Assembly (NCBI GenBank): GCA_964645705.1
Contig: CAZYAB010000003.1
Span: 152,021-216,020 of the forward strand
Source of the DNA: CAXGTL01 sp964645705
GTDB lineage: Archaea > Nanobdellota > Nanobdellia > Woesearchaeales > CAXGTL01
Reading direction: 5' to 3'
Length of the DNA stretch: 64,000 nucleotides
Shown here: positions 50,604 to 57,261 of the stretch, piece by piece
Position numbering within the stretch: position 1 is the first letter of the stretch
Layout of the letters: every line of letters begins with the position of its first letter
Made by a program: the position numbers and the translations under genes
Notes under the pieces: model-generated
The model's database searches: none
Seen by the model: only the letters and a program-made list of their open reading frames with translations
Told to the model about the DNA's origin: nothing

Positions 50604-51728
50604 TTAAAGCAAATGAACCTCAACTATATCTCCATCTTTTAGTTCTCTGTTAAGTTTTTTGAATTCTTGTCCAGGGAACTTAGATGAGCCCCATAATCTT
50701 GCAAATCTAAACTTATTAATAAAGTCTCTGTGTAGTTTTGCACAAAAGTCGCCTATTGTTGTGCCCCTTCTCATGATAATTGGTTCGTCTAGGTCAGCTG
50801 GTTTGCCAACTTCTTTACAATATAATCTTATTAGATTCAGTCTTTGGAATATTAATTCTTTTAATTTTTTTACATTAGTTTTTTTATGTGCTGATATACA
50901 TAAGTCTGCTTTTAATTGTTTTTTTACCTTTTCTGTTGTTTTTTTTGAAATAGTATCTATTTTGTTTATTATTGTTATTCCTGGGATGTATATCTTGTTT
51001 TTTTGTATTGTGTCCATTAGATCTTCTGGCTTTATTTTTTGTCTGATAACTACCTGTGCATTGTTTATCTTGAATTCTTTTAAAATGCCCTCAACTGTTC
51101 TTTTGGTTAAATATTTTTGTTTAACAGTAAAACCTATATCAAGACCGCCTTTTTCTTTTTTTGAGATTGTTATGTCTGGTTTTTTCTTGTTAACACGAAT
51201 GTGTGCATCATAAACTTCTTTTTCTAATATCTTAAGATGTTCAGGATGGTTTACATCTATTAAAAAGACAACCAGATCAGCATTCCTCATCACACTAAGC
51301 ACTTCTTTACCTCTGCCTGTTCCATCTGCTGCTCCCCTTACAATACCAGGAACGTCTAATATTTGGATCTTAGCATGATTATAATTTAATAAACCAGGAA
51401 TAACGCGTAAAGTTGTGAATTCATATTCTGCAATCTTTGATTTTGCGTCTGTGATTGCATTTAATAATGTGCTTTTTCCAACAGATGGGAAACCTATAAG
51501 GACAACTGTTGCATTTCCTGTTTTTTTAACAGCATATTTATCATGTACAGACTTTTTAGCTGATTTTGCAGCTTGTTTTTCTTTTAACTTTCTGATCTTT
51601 GCCTTGATTAAGCCAATGTGGTGCTGTGTTCTTTTATTATATTTTGTAGTTGAGAGTTCAATCTCTAGTGCTTTTATCTTGTCTTTGATTGTTTTTGTTC
51701 CTAGTTTTTTGAGTATTTTTCTATCCAT
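50604..51728 (-). CDS. OBG/Drg-type GTPase with TGS domain
   Basis: This 374-residue protein has G1 VVLIGFPSVGKSTLLNAITD, G3 ILDVPGIVRGAADGTGRGKE, a NKID motif in ITIINKIDTISKK and the TGS domain at the end (RRGTTIGDFCAKLHRDFINK, DGDIVEVHLL). The N-terminal helical part resembles eukaryotic DRG. DRG proteins bind ribosomes. At 5' it faces structured element copy 2. Confidence 0.93.
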   Translation of the reverse strand: MDRKILKKLGTKTIKDKIKALEIELSTTKYNKRTQHHIGLIKAKIRKLKEKQAAKSAKKSVHDKYAVKKTGNATVVLIGFPSVGKSTLLNAITDAKSKIAEYEFTTLRVIPGLLNYNHAKIQILDVPGIVRGAADGTGRGKEVLSVMRNADLVVFLIDVNHPEHLKILEKEVYDAHIRVNKKKPDITISKKEKGGLDIGFTVKQKYLTKRTVEGILKEFKINNAQVVIRQKIKPEDLMDTIQKNKIYIPGITIINKIDTISKKTTEKVKKQLKADLCISAHKKTNVKKLKELIFQRLNLIRLYCKEVGKPADLDEPIIMRRGTTIGDFCAKLHRDFINKFRFARLWGSSKFPGQEFKKLNRELKDGDIVEVHLL

Positions 51729-51752
51729 ATTATATTCAATTTTATGTTTTAG

Positions 51753-51760
51753 TATATAAA
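51753..51760 (+). promoter_or_regulatory. TATA-like box before structured element copy 2
   Basis: TATATAAA is centred 21-22 nt before the outer stem of the element. The equivalent box before copy 3 (54477-54484) is the same octamer at the same distance. It could drive the element as an independent RNA, but it lies outside the repeat and could also serve another transcript. Confidence 0.45.
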
Positions 51761-51777
51761 GATTGAGGAAAAAAAGG

Positions 51778-51894
51778 TTTGTTGAAACCCTTTCGTTCGT
51801 ACTTTCTATGTTTTTGTTTTACAGTATAGAAAGTCCTGATCGTCTTACGAAGGGTTAGGCACTCACTTGCCTTACAGGCAAGGGTTTCAACAAA
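51778..51894 (+). ncRNA. Structured intergenic element, copy 2 of 3 (candidate ncRNA or mobile element)
   Basis: The 117-nt element has a perfect 13-bp outer stem (TTTGTTGAAACCC at 51778, GGGTTTCAACAAA at 51882). An arm is formed by TTCGT/ACGAA and CTTTCTAT/ATAGAAAG. A second arm TGCCT-TAC-AGGCA follows the conserved CTCACT. A TATA box lies 21 nt upstream on the same strand. It is intergenic between the Drg GTPase (minus) and the MscS-like gene (plus). No ORF is evident. I found no convincing direct repeats around this copy. Confidence 0.6.
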
Positions 51895-51946
51895 ATTCAT
51901 AAAAAAACATATAAATTTATAAACCACTATAACTTAGAATATTACT

Positions 51947-52480
51947 ATGGTTGATATAACAAAGATAATAACTGCATCATTGAATTATATTCAAACAGAT
52001 CTAGCTTCTGCCATAATTATTTTGTTAGTTGGTTTTATTATTAGTTATTTATTAGGAAAAATACTAAGAAGGGTTCTTAAAGAAATTGAAGTGGATAATA
52101 TTGCTTATAGAACATTTAATCTTAGACTGAAGCTAGAAAAAAGAATCAGCATTGTTGTTACTTACTTACTTTATATTGTGACTGTAATAGTTGCATTAAC
52201 TAGGCTCAAAATAGGAAATTATGTGCTGATCGGCATTTTAATAGTAGTTGGTGTTTTATTATTAATATCTTTGTTATTAAATGCATATGATTTTATTCCT
52301 AATTTTTTAACAGGAATAATTGTTAAAAATAATATCAAGCCAGGAGATAAATATTCATATAAAAGCATAAAAGGAATAGTAAAAAAGATCTCTTTGATTA
52401 ATGTTATAATAGAAACTTCTGACAATAATTATGTCTTTATACCTAATAAAACTGTTAGAAAAAGTTTACTCAAGAAGTAA
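51947..52480 (+). CDS. Small MscS-like mechanosensitive channel protein
   Basis: The 177-residue protein has three to four membrane segments and then the MscS beta domain (VKNNIKPGDKYSYKSIKGIV, ISLINVIIETSDNNYVFIPN). It lacks the large C-terminal vestibule domain of E. coli MscS, so it is a minimal form. It would release solutes upon osmotic shock. The 3' end overlaps the convergent UPF0147 gene by 11 nt. Confidence 0.8.
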   Translation: MVDITKIITASLNYIQTDLASAIIILLVGFIISYLLGKILRRVLKEIEVDNIAYRTFNLRLKLEKRISIVVTYLLYIVTVIVALTRLKIGNYVLIGILIVVGVLLLISLLLNAYDFIPNFLTGIIVKNNIKPGDKYSYKSIKGIVKKISLINVIIETSDNNYVFIPNKTVRKSLLKK

Positions 52481-52727
52481 TCTTCTCAAGCATGCTTGTT
52501 ATGTTCCATATTTGGGTTCTTGTAAATGCTTGGAGATTTGAATCGTCACTTATTTCTTCTAGTTCGTGAAGTGCTTTACTTATCTTAAGAGACATTTCAG
52601 AATCTCCTTCTAAAATTTCAATTACTTCAGATATCTTGCTTTTAATATTTTTTGGTACAATAGAATCTTCACTTAGTTCTTTTAAAACTTCTAATACATT
52701 GTTTAGTTCTTGTTTTTTACTTGTCAT
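52470..52727 (-). CDS. UPF0147 family protein
   Basis: This 85-residue helical protein matches the archaeal UPF0147 pattern (LNNVLEVLKELSEDSIVPKN, ALHELEEISDDSNLQAFTRT). The role is unknown. It is the last gene of the eL43 - Rpo12 - Pcc1 - prefoldin beta - UPF0147 operon, an order found in many archaea. Confidence 0.88.
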   Translation of the reverse strand: MTSKKQELNNVLEVLKELSEDSIVPKNIKSKISEVIEILEGDSEMSLKISKALHELEEISDDSNLQAFTRTQIWNITSMLEKITS

Positions 52728-52735
52728 TTTTTTAG

Positions 52736-53080
52736 TTATTTAAGCTGACTCATTACTTCTTTTTGTAATTCGTTTGCTTTATCTTTAAGTGTTTTTTCCT
52801 GTTTTTCAAAGTTTTTTATTCTTAAATCAGCAACTTCTTTTTTTTGTTCTAGATCTTTTTCAATTTCTTCCTTAGTACCAGATACCATTATATTTCCTAT
52901 GATCTTGTATGCTTTTTTTGCTCCTTTTAGTTCTTTTAGAGCAGACTCTATTTCTATTAATTGATTTTGAAATTGTTGTTTTTGCATGTTTAGATTATTA
53001 AGATTTTGTTCTAGTATCTGAAGCTGCATTATTTGTTGTTCTGTTTCTTTATTAACTTTTTTTTCTGTCATATTTTTCAC
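52736..53080 (-). CDS. pfdB: Prefoldin beta subunit
   Basis: This 114-residue protein is a coiled coil with a central beta hairpin (KAYKIIGNIMVSGTKEEIEK). LQILEQNLNNLNMQKQQFQN and the C-terminal EKQEKTLKDKANELQKEV are typical. Prefoldin hands unfolded proteins to the thermosome. Its stop is 9 nt before UPF0147 and it starts directly after Pcc1. Confidence 0.92.
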   Translation of the reverse strand: MKNMTEKKVNKETEQQIMQLQILEQNLNNLNMQKQQFQNQLIEIESALKELKGAKKAYKIIGNIMVSGTKEEIEKDLEQKKEVADLRIKNFEKQEKTLKDKANELQKEVMSQLK

Positions 53081-53323
53081 CTATTTGTCTATTATTTTAT
53101 CAATTTTTTCTTTTGTTTCAAGCATTTTTATTAGTGATAAAAAAGCAGCTTTTAAAGCAATTATGTCTTCTGCTTTAACATGAAACAATACATAACCTTC
53201 TTTTTTTTCAGCTATTACTGAACTTCTTCTGCTGTGCATGAAGTCAGGTTTAAGAGCTTTCATTAGCTCATTTGGATCTTTATCAATTCTTATTGTTGCG
53301 TAGTATTTATAGTCAACTATCAT
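53081..53323 (-). CDS. pcc1: KEOPS complex subunit Pcc1
   Basis: This 80-residue protein has the Pcc1 fold signature RRSSVIAEKKEGYVLFHVKA followed by EDIIALKAAFLSLIKML. Pcc1 dimerises and bridges Kae1 units in KEOPS, which makes t6A in tRNA. The ATG overlaps the Rpo12 stop codon by 4 nt. Other KEOPS subunits are not in the window. Confidence 0.88.
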   Translation of the reverse strand: MIVDYKYYATIRIDKDPNELMKALKPDFMHSRRSSVIAEKKEGYVLFHVKAEDIIALKAAFLSLIKMLETKEKIDKIIDK

Positions 53324-53457
53324 CTTGCTTTTACTTTTGTTGTAACAGTTCTTGGTTTAAATAATATCTTTCCACCACAATAAGGACACCTAATCTTTTT
53401 TCTTAAATAATCTTCTCCAACTTTTTTATTACAATTTAAACATTTATAATTTGCCAT
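53320..53457 (-). CDS. rpo12: RNA polymerase subunit Rpo12 (RpoP)
   Basis: This 45-residue protein reads MANYKCLNCNKKVGEDYLRK, then KIRCPYCGGKILFKPRTVTT. Its zinc ribbon, CLNC and CPYC, and the KIRCPYCGxxI(L/F) core are diagnostic of the small archaeal RNA polymerase subunit P. It follows eL43 by 2 nt and overlaps Pcc1, as in other archaea. Confidence 0.96.
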   Translation of the reverse strand: MANYKCLNCNKKVGEDYLRKKIRCPYCGGKILFKPRTVTTKVKAR

Positions 53458-53459
53458 AC

Positions 53460-53753
53460 TCACTCACCACCTTCATCTTGTTCTTTTTCTGGTGCTTCTT
53501 CAAGCTTTTCTTCAGCTTTTTTCCTTGTCACTAGTTCTTTTTTAATACTGTAAGCCTTGCCTGTGAATTTTGTATTACACTTTTTGCATTCCCAAATTCC
53601 TGTTGCAATTCTTTTAACTTTTTCATAATTACAATAAGGACATTTATGTAATTTTCTTTGCTCTCTTTCAATTATTCCTAGTTTCTTTTTAATTGTTCTT
53701 CCGTATCTAGGACCAAATCTTTTTACTGATCCTAATGATTTATCTTTTGCCAT
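53460..53753 (-). CDS. rpl37ae: Ribosomal protein eL43 (L37Ae)
   Basis: This 97-residue zinc protein has the pattern SVKRFGPRYGRTIKKKLGII, HKCPYCNYEKVKRIATGIWE and CKKCNTKFTGKAYS. An acidic C-terminal tail (EEKLEEAPEKEQDEGGE) is extra. The start at 53753 (MAKDKSLG) is supported by GGTGAG upstream; a longer reading would cross the spacer to tRNA-Pro. Confidence 0.95.
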   Translation of the reverse strand: MAKDKSLGSVKRFGPRYGRTIKKKLGIIEREQRKLHKCPYCNYEKVKRIATGIWECKKCNTKFTGKAYSIKKELVTRKKAEEKLEEAPEKEQDEGGE

Positions 53754-53778
53754 ATTTCTCACCGAATTTATCATAATA

Positions 53779-53874
53779 TGGGGCTACGCGGATTTTCATC
53801 CTATTTGATAGGTTTTGAACCGCGGTCGTCTGGTCCCAAACCAGAAAGGATAGACCAATCTACCCTATAGCCCC
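53779..53874 (-). tRNA. tRNA-Pro (anticodon TGG) with a T-loop intron
   Basis: The unspliced gene is 96 nt. The acceptor GGGGCTA pairs with TAGCCCC and the discriminator is A; CCA is not encoded. The D-arm pairs GGGT with ATCC. The anticodon arm is TCTGG, loop TTTGGGA, CCAGA. The T-stem CGCGG/CCGCG encloses 28 nt instead of 7. Excision of the predicted 21-nt intron at 53793-53813 gives the canonical T-loop TTCAAAT and a 75-nt tRNA. Confidence 0.92.
53793..53813 (-). other. Predicted 21-nt tRNA intron in the T-loop of tRNA-Pro
   Basis: On the tRNA strand the order is T-stem CGCGG, 4-bp helix TTCA, bulge AAA, helix CCTAT, loop CAA, helix ATAGG, one A, helix TGAA, bulge AAT, T-stem CCGCG. This is a bulge-helix-bulge with a 4-bp central helix and 3-nt bulges, the archaeal splicing substrate. 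Cutting after the second base of each bulge leaves TTCAAAT. The single extra A beside the first bulge is the only deviation. Confidence 0.85.
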
Positions 53875-53920
53875 AGGTATTTATATATAGAAGATGAGGT
53901 CTATTTAAAAAGGTTTCTTT

Positions 53921-54454
53921 TTAAATAGTGTATGATTCTAAATCTTCATAAATAGGTCCTTCAGGAGTCAGAGTGCTCTTAATAAGCTTGAATTCATTCA
54001 CTTCAAATTTCATTCCACCTATTTCTATGCTATTTATCTCATTCCTAAACTTTACTTTATCTTTAACAAATTTAACTCTAGCTAAAGTTATGTGTGCATG
54101 GAATCTTTTGTCTGTTTGAAAACCTATTTTTAATAACTTTGAATCAATTAATTTCTGGAGTTCATTAACTTTGTCATTGTCCTTAAATCCAATCCACACT
54201 ACTCTGATAAAGTCTTTATTAGGAAAATAACCTATTTTGTCAATAATTAAGTTGAATTTATTGAATTCTATTGTGCTGAGTTGTTCTTTGACTTGTTTTA
54301 ATTGATATTCATCAACATCACCAAGAAATCTGAGTGTCAGATGATGATTCTTTGCAATATTTAGTTTATAATCTTGTTTTGGCAGTTGTGATTGTATCTT
54401 GTTTAGTATTTTTACTATTGATTTTGGTATTGTAATTGATATGAATGTTCTCAT
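53921..54454 (-). CDS. thpR: RNA 2',3'-cyclic phosphodiesterase ThpR (2'-5' RNA ligase family)
   Basis: This 177-residue 2H phosphoesterase has the two H-x-T-x motifs: NHHLTLRFLGDV near residue 42 and FHAHITLARVKF near residue 130. It opens 2',3'-cyclic phosphates at RNA ends, chemistry linked to tRNA splicing and repair. It sits beside the intron-containing tRNA-Pro. The TATA-like GATATATG region before the ATG is compatible with a short leader. Confidence 0.92.
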   Translation of the reverse strand: MRTFISITIPKSIVKILNKIQSQLPKQDYKLNIAKNHHLTLRFLGDVDEYQLKQVKEQLSTIEFNKFNLIIDKIGYFPNKDFIRVVWIGFKDNDKVNELQKLIDSKLLKIGFQTDKRFHAHITLARVKFVKDKVKFRNEINSIEIGGMKFEVNEFKLIKSTLTPEGPIYEDLESYTI

Positions 54455-54476
54455 GTAGCAAGATATATGTTATTTG

Positions 54477-54484
54477 TATATAAA
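54477..54484 (+). promoter_or_regulatory. TATA-like box before structured element copy 3
   Basis: TATATAAA lies 22 nt (centre to stem) before the element, as before copy 2. It is outside the 15-bp direct repeat at 54489, so if the element was inserted, the box was already there. Confidence 0.45.
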
Positions 54485-54502
54485 ACTAATCAAAAAAAGA
54501 AA

Positions 54503-54625
54503 GATAATGTAGCCCATTCGTTCGCCTACTCTATATTCTTATTATGGCAAATAGAGAACCAATGAAGTCTTGCGATGAATAGCTTTGGCTCACTGGCCAA
54601 TAACATTGGCAGGGGCTACATTATC
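54503..54625 (+). ncRNA. Structured intergenic element, copy 3 of 3, flanked by 15-bp direct repeats
   Basis: The 123-nt element has a perfect 13-bp outer stem (GATAATGTAGCCC at 54503, GGGCTACATTATC at 54613). An arm is formed by ATTC/GAAT, TCGC/GCGA and CTCTAT/ATAGAG. A short arm GCCAAT-AAC-ATTGGC follows the conserved CTCACT. ATCAAAAAAAGAAAG is repeated exactly at 54489-54503 and 54626-54640, like a target-site duplication that overlaps the element by one base. It sits just upstream of the TrpRS TATA box. Confidence 0.62.
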
Positions 54626-54641
54626 ATCAAAAAAAGAAAGC

Positions 54642-54651
54642 TTTTTATACA
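54642..54651 (+). promoter_or_regulatory. TATA box of the TrpRS gene
   Basis: CTTTTTATAC lies about 25 nt before the ATG at 54672, implying a leaderless mRNA. It directly follows the second 15-bp direct repeat of structured element copy 3. Confidence 0.55.
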
Positions 54652-54671
54652 ATACTGATATAAGAATACAT

Positions 54672-55796
54672 ATGGCTAAAAAGTTCGTGGTAAATCCGTA
54701 TGATGTGCAAGGTGAAGTAGATTATGATAAGCTGGTGAATGAATTTGGTGTTAAAAAACTTTCTAAAGGTGATTTACAAAGAATAAAAAAAATAACTGGT
54801 GAATTACATCCTTTTCTTAGAAGAGGCATATTCTTTGCACATAGAGACCTTAAATGGTGCTTAGATGAATATGAAAAAGGAAATAAGTTTTTTCTTTATA
54901 CTGGCTGTGGTCCATCAGGTCCATTGCATCTGGGTCATTTAGCTACATGGATATTTACAAAATGGTTACAAGATAAGTTTAAGGTTGATCTATGGTTTCA
55001 ATTTACAGATGATGAAAAATTTTTATTTAAAAAAAATAAGTCTTATGATGAAATACAAAAATGGACATATGATAATATGTTAGATGTTATTGCTCTTGGT
55101 TTTGATCCTAAAAAAACACATTTCTTGGTTGATACTGTTCATGCAGGAATCATGTATCCTGAAGCAATCAAAGTTGCAAAAAAGATTAATTTTTCATCAA
55201 TAAAAGCTGCATTTGGTTTTACTAATGAAAATAATATTGGAAGCATATTTTATACTGCAATGCAGACTGTTCCTGTATTTTTGCCAAATGTGTTAAAAAA
55301 TGAAAATAGACCTTGTTTAATTCCATTAGGTATTGACCAGGATACTCATTTTAGGTTAAGTAGAGATGTTATTGGAAAATTAGGTCATCATAAACCAGCG
55401 ATCATACATTCTAAGTTTATGTCGCCTTTGGTAGGTGTAACTGGCAAGATGAGTACAACAACTCATGAACAAGCAATATTAACAACTGATGATGCTAAAA
55501 CTGTTAAGAAAAAAATAAATAAGTATGCTTTTTCAGGTGGACAAGCAACTATAGAAGAACATAGAAAAAAAGGCGGTAATCCTGATATTGATGTTAGTTT
55601 TCAATGGTTGAAGTATTTTGAGCCAGATGATGCTAAGCTGAAACAAATACATGATGATTATAAGTCTGGTAAAATGTTGACTGGTGAATTAAAAGCAATA
55701 TTAATTGAGAAATTAAATAAATTCTTAGCAGAACATCAGAAAAATAGAAGAAAAGCTAAGAGCATGATTAATAAGTTTATGTATAAGGTGAAATAA
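54672..55796 (+). CDS. trpS: Tryptophanyl-tRNA synthetase, archaeal/eukaryotic type
   Basis: This class I synthetase has the HIGH motif as GPSGPLHLGHLATW. It also has FTDDEKFLFK, the Trp-pocket region VPVFLPNVLKNENRPCLIPL, GIDQDTHFRLSRDVI, and the KMSKS equivalent GKMSTTTHEQAI. The 374-residue length is that of the archaeal form. The start is the ATG at 54672. A longer ORF runs back through structured element copy 3 and is not real. Confidence 0.95.
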   Translation: MAKKFVVNPYDVQGEVDYDKLVNEFGVKKLSKGDLQRIKKITGELHPFLRRGIFFAHRDLKWCLDEYEKGNKFFLYTGCGPSGPLHLGHLATWIFTKWLQDKFKVDLWFQFTDDEKFLFKKNKSYDEIQKWTYDNMLDVIALGFDPKKTHFLVDTVHAGIMYPEAIKVAKKINFSSIKAAFGFTNENNIGSIFYTAMQTVPVFLPNVLKNENRPCLIPLGIDQDTHFRLSRDVIGKLGHHKPAIIHSKFMSPLVGVTGKMSTTTHEQAILTTDDAKTVKKKINKYAFSGGQATIEEHRKKGGNPDIDVSFQWLKYFEPDDAKLKQIHDDYKSGKMLTGELKAILIEKLNKFLAEHQKNRRKAKSMINKFMYKVK

Positions 55797-55854
55797 TTCC
55801 CACCTTCCCTATCCCCTCCACCCACCCGTGGCTGTTAATGGATATGTTTTGGTG
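55797..55854 (+). repeat. C-rich intergenic element, copy C
   Basis: CCCACC at 55799 is followed by CCCC and CCACCCACCCG, then GGTGG near the end. CCACC and GGTGG can pair as the base of a hairpin. GAAATAA occurs directly on both sides (55790-55796, 55855-55861). It lies between two + strand genes. Confidence 0.55.
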
Positions 55855-55877
55855 GAAATAAAGAAGAGGTGCAAACT

Positions 55878-56096
55878 ATGGCGAAAAAAAGAAAAAAATC
55901 AAGAAAAGTTAAGATTAAACCAAAACCATTATCACAAGCTATTTTTATGATTGGACTCCTAGGTGCATTGTTGTCAATATGGTTTACGTATGTTGGTTTA
56001 GAAGGAAAAACATTGCCGAGTGATTGGGGAATGACATTGATAATATTTTTTATAATAATGGTTATTGCTTCGCTTAGATCATTGGAAATAAGCTAA
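55878..56096 (+). CDS. Small two-segment membrane protein
   Basis: The 72 residues start with a very basic segment (MAKKRKKSRKVKIKPKP) followed by two hydrophobic helices (SQAIFMIGLLGALLSIWFTY, WGMTLIIFFIIMVIASL). GAGGTG precedes the ATG at 55878. Not recognised. Its end overlaps the convergent Lys/Glu-rich gene by 23 nt. Confidence 0.65.
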   Translation: MAKKRKKSRKVKIKPKPLSQAIFMIGLLGALLSIWFTYVGLEGKTLPSDWGMTLIIFFIIMVIASLRSLEIS

Positions 56097-56846
56097 ATAA
56101 ATTAATTTTTTTTCCTTTAATTTCTTCTTTTTGTTCTTCTACTTTTTCTTCTTTAGGTTCTTCTTCAATCTCTTTTTCTTTCATCTCTTTTTTTTGTTCT
56201 TCTACTTTTTCTTCTTTAGGTTCTTCTTCAATCTTTTCTTCTTTCATCTCTTTCTTTTGTTCTTCTACTTTTTCTTCTTTAGGTTCTTCTTCAATCTCTT
56301 NNNNNNNNNNNNNNNNNNNNNNNNNNNNNNNNNNNNNNNNNNNNNNNNNNNNNNNNNNNNNNNNNNNNNNNNNNNNNNNNNNNNNNNNNNNNNNNNNNNN
56401 TTTTGTTCTTCTACTTTTTCTTCTTTAGGTTCTTCTTCAATCTCTTTTTCTTTCATCTCTTCTTTTTTCTCTTCTATTTCTTCTTTAGGTTCTTCTTCTT
56501 TAACTTCTTCTTTTTTCTCTTCTATTTCTTCTTTCTGTTTTTCTTCTTTAACTTCTTCTTTTTTCTCTTCTCTTTCTTTTTTCCTTTTTTCTCTTTTTTC
56601 CCTCCTCTTTTCCTTCTTTTTATCTTTCTTTCTTTTCCTTTTTATCCTTTTTTTGAGATCTTTTAATTCATTTTTAACGAAAGATACTTGGTTTATATCA
56701 TTTAACTTTGATTTAATATTTTTTATCTGTTCCTCAAATCCTGTAGCATTTAGATCTAGAAGTTCTAATCTAATATTCTCTAATTCTTCTACTCTTTTTT
56801 CAAAATCCTCAAATGCCTCTTTAAGGTCTTCTAATTCCTGATTCAT
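56074..56846 (-). CDS. Lys/Glu-rich repeat protein, interrupted by the assembly gap
   Basis: The N-terminal 70 residues (ELEDLKEAFEDFEKRVEELE, FVKNELKDLKKRIKRKRKKD) are a coiled coil related to the gene upstream. The rest is a tandem array of about 21-residue units (KKEMKEKEIEEEPKEEKVEE plus Q). The array is cut by 100 N at 56301-56400. After the gap the reading frame differs only because the N number is arbitrary, and it ends IKGKKINLFSLFPMI. The true repeat number is unknown. Function unknown. Confidence 0.65.
56101..56480 (-). repeat. 63-bp tandem repeat coding for Lys/Glu units, spanning the gap
   Basis: Units of about 63 bp (coding for motifs like EIEEEPKEEKVEEQ) occur three times right of the protein end and again on the other side of the gap. 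The assembly broke here, which is expected for near-identical repeats. The real copy number must come from long reads. Confidence 0.85.
56301..56400. other. Assembly gap (100 N)
   Basis: Exactly 100 N lies inside the 63-bp repeat array of the Lys/Glu-rich gene. The real length is unknown. Confidence 0.95.
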
Positions 56847-57261
56847 ATTTATTCACTATTTTCTTATATAAATTGATAAATGTATCATGGAAGATTTTCT
56901 TTTCTTCAGCAGATAATTTATCATATTCCTTTTTAAGTGAATTGTATTTCTTAGAGATTCTTTTGTAATTCCAAGAATCTATGTTTTCATAGCATTCCAA
57001 TACTTGTTTTATAAGTCCTGCTAATTTCTCTTTAGATTTTATTTGCTTTCCTTTAATTTTGAATTCTAAATCTTTTATTAATCTTTTAATTTGTGGAATA
57101 TCTTTAGTACTAGATAATTTTTTCTCAATCATTCTAAATTCTTTCTCAAATCCTGTGGAATCAAGACTATTTAGAGTATTTCTTAGCTTTTCTAATTCAT
57201 TAACTCTAGATTCAAATAACTTAAATTCCTCTTTCAGAGCATCTAGTTTGTTTTTATTCAT
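56821..57261 (-). CDS. Coiled-coil protein, paralogous N terminus to the next gene
   Basis: The 146-residue protein begins MNKNKLDALKEEFKLFESRV and continues as a coiled coil, then a helical region (ENIDSWNYKRISKKYNSLKK). Its first 70 residues match the start of the 56846 gene in pattern (LDALKEEFKLFESRVNELEK against LEDLKEAFEDFEKRVEELEN, and STGFEKEF against ATGFEEQI). It overlaps that gene by 26 nt. Function unknown. Confidence 0.62.
   Translation of the reverse strand: MNKNKLDALKEEFKLFESRVNELEKLRNTLNSLDSTGFEKEFRMIEKKLSSTKDIPQIKRLIKDLEFKIKGKQIKSKEKLAGLIKQVLECYENIDSWNYKRISKKYNSLKKEYDKLSAEEKKIFHDTFINLYKKIVNKYESGIRRP

Noticed and set aside
51778..54625. SRP, RNase P, 5S or hammerhead identity of the structured elements
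   Set aside because: None shows the conserved core sequences of these RNAs, and 100-123 nt is too short for archaeal SRP or RNase P RNA.
54585..54671. Longer TrpRS start
   Set aside because: The extra codons come from structured element copy 3 and lie upstream of the TATA box; TrpRS homology begins at 54672.
56131..56841. Phe-rich + strand ORFs over 56131-57919
   Set aside because: They are antisense shadows of the Lys/Glu-rich genes; Phe/Ser/Leu monotony is the complement of Lys/Glu codons.
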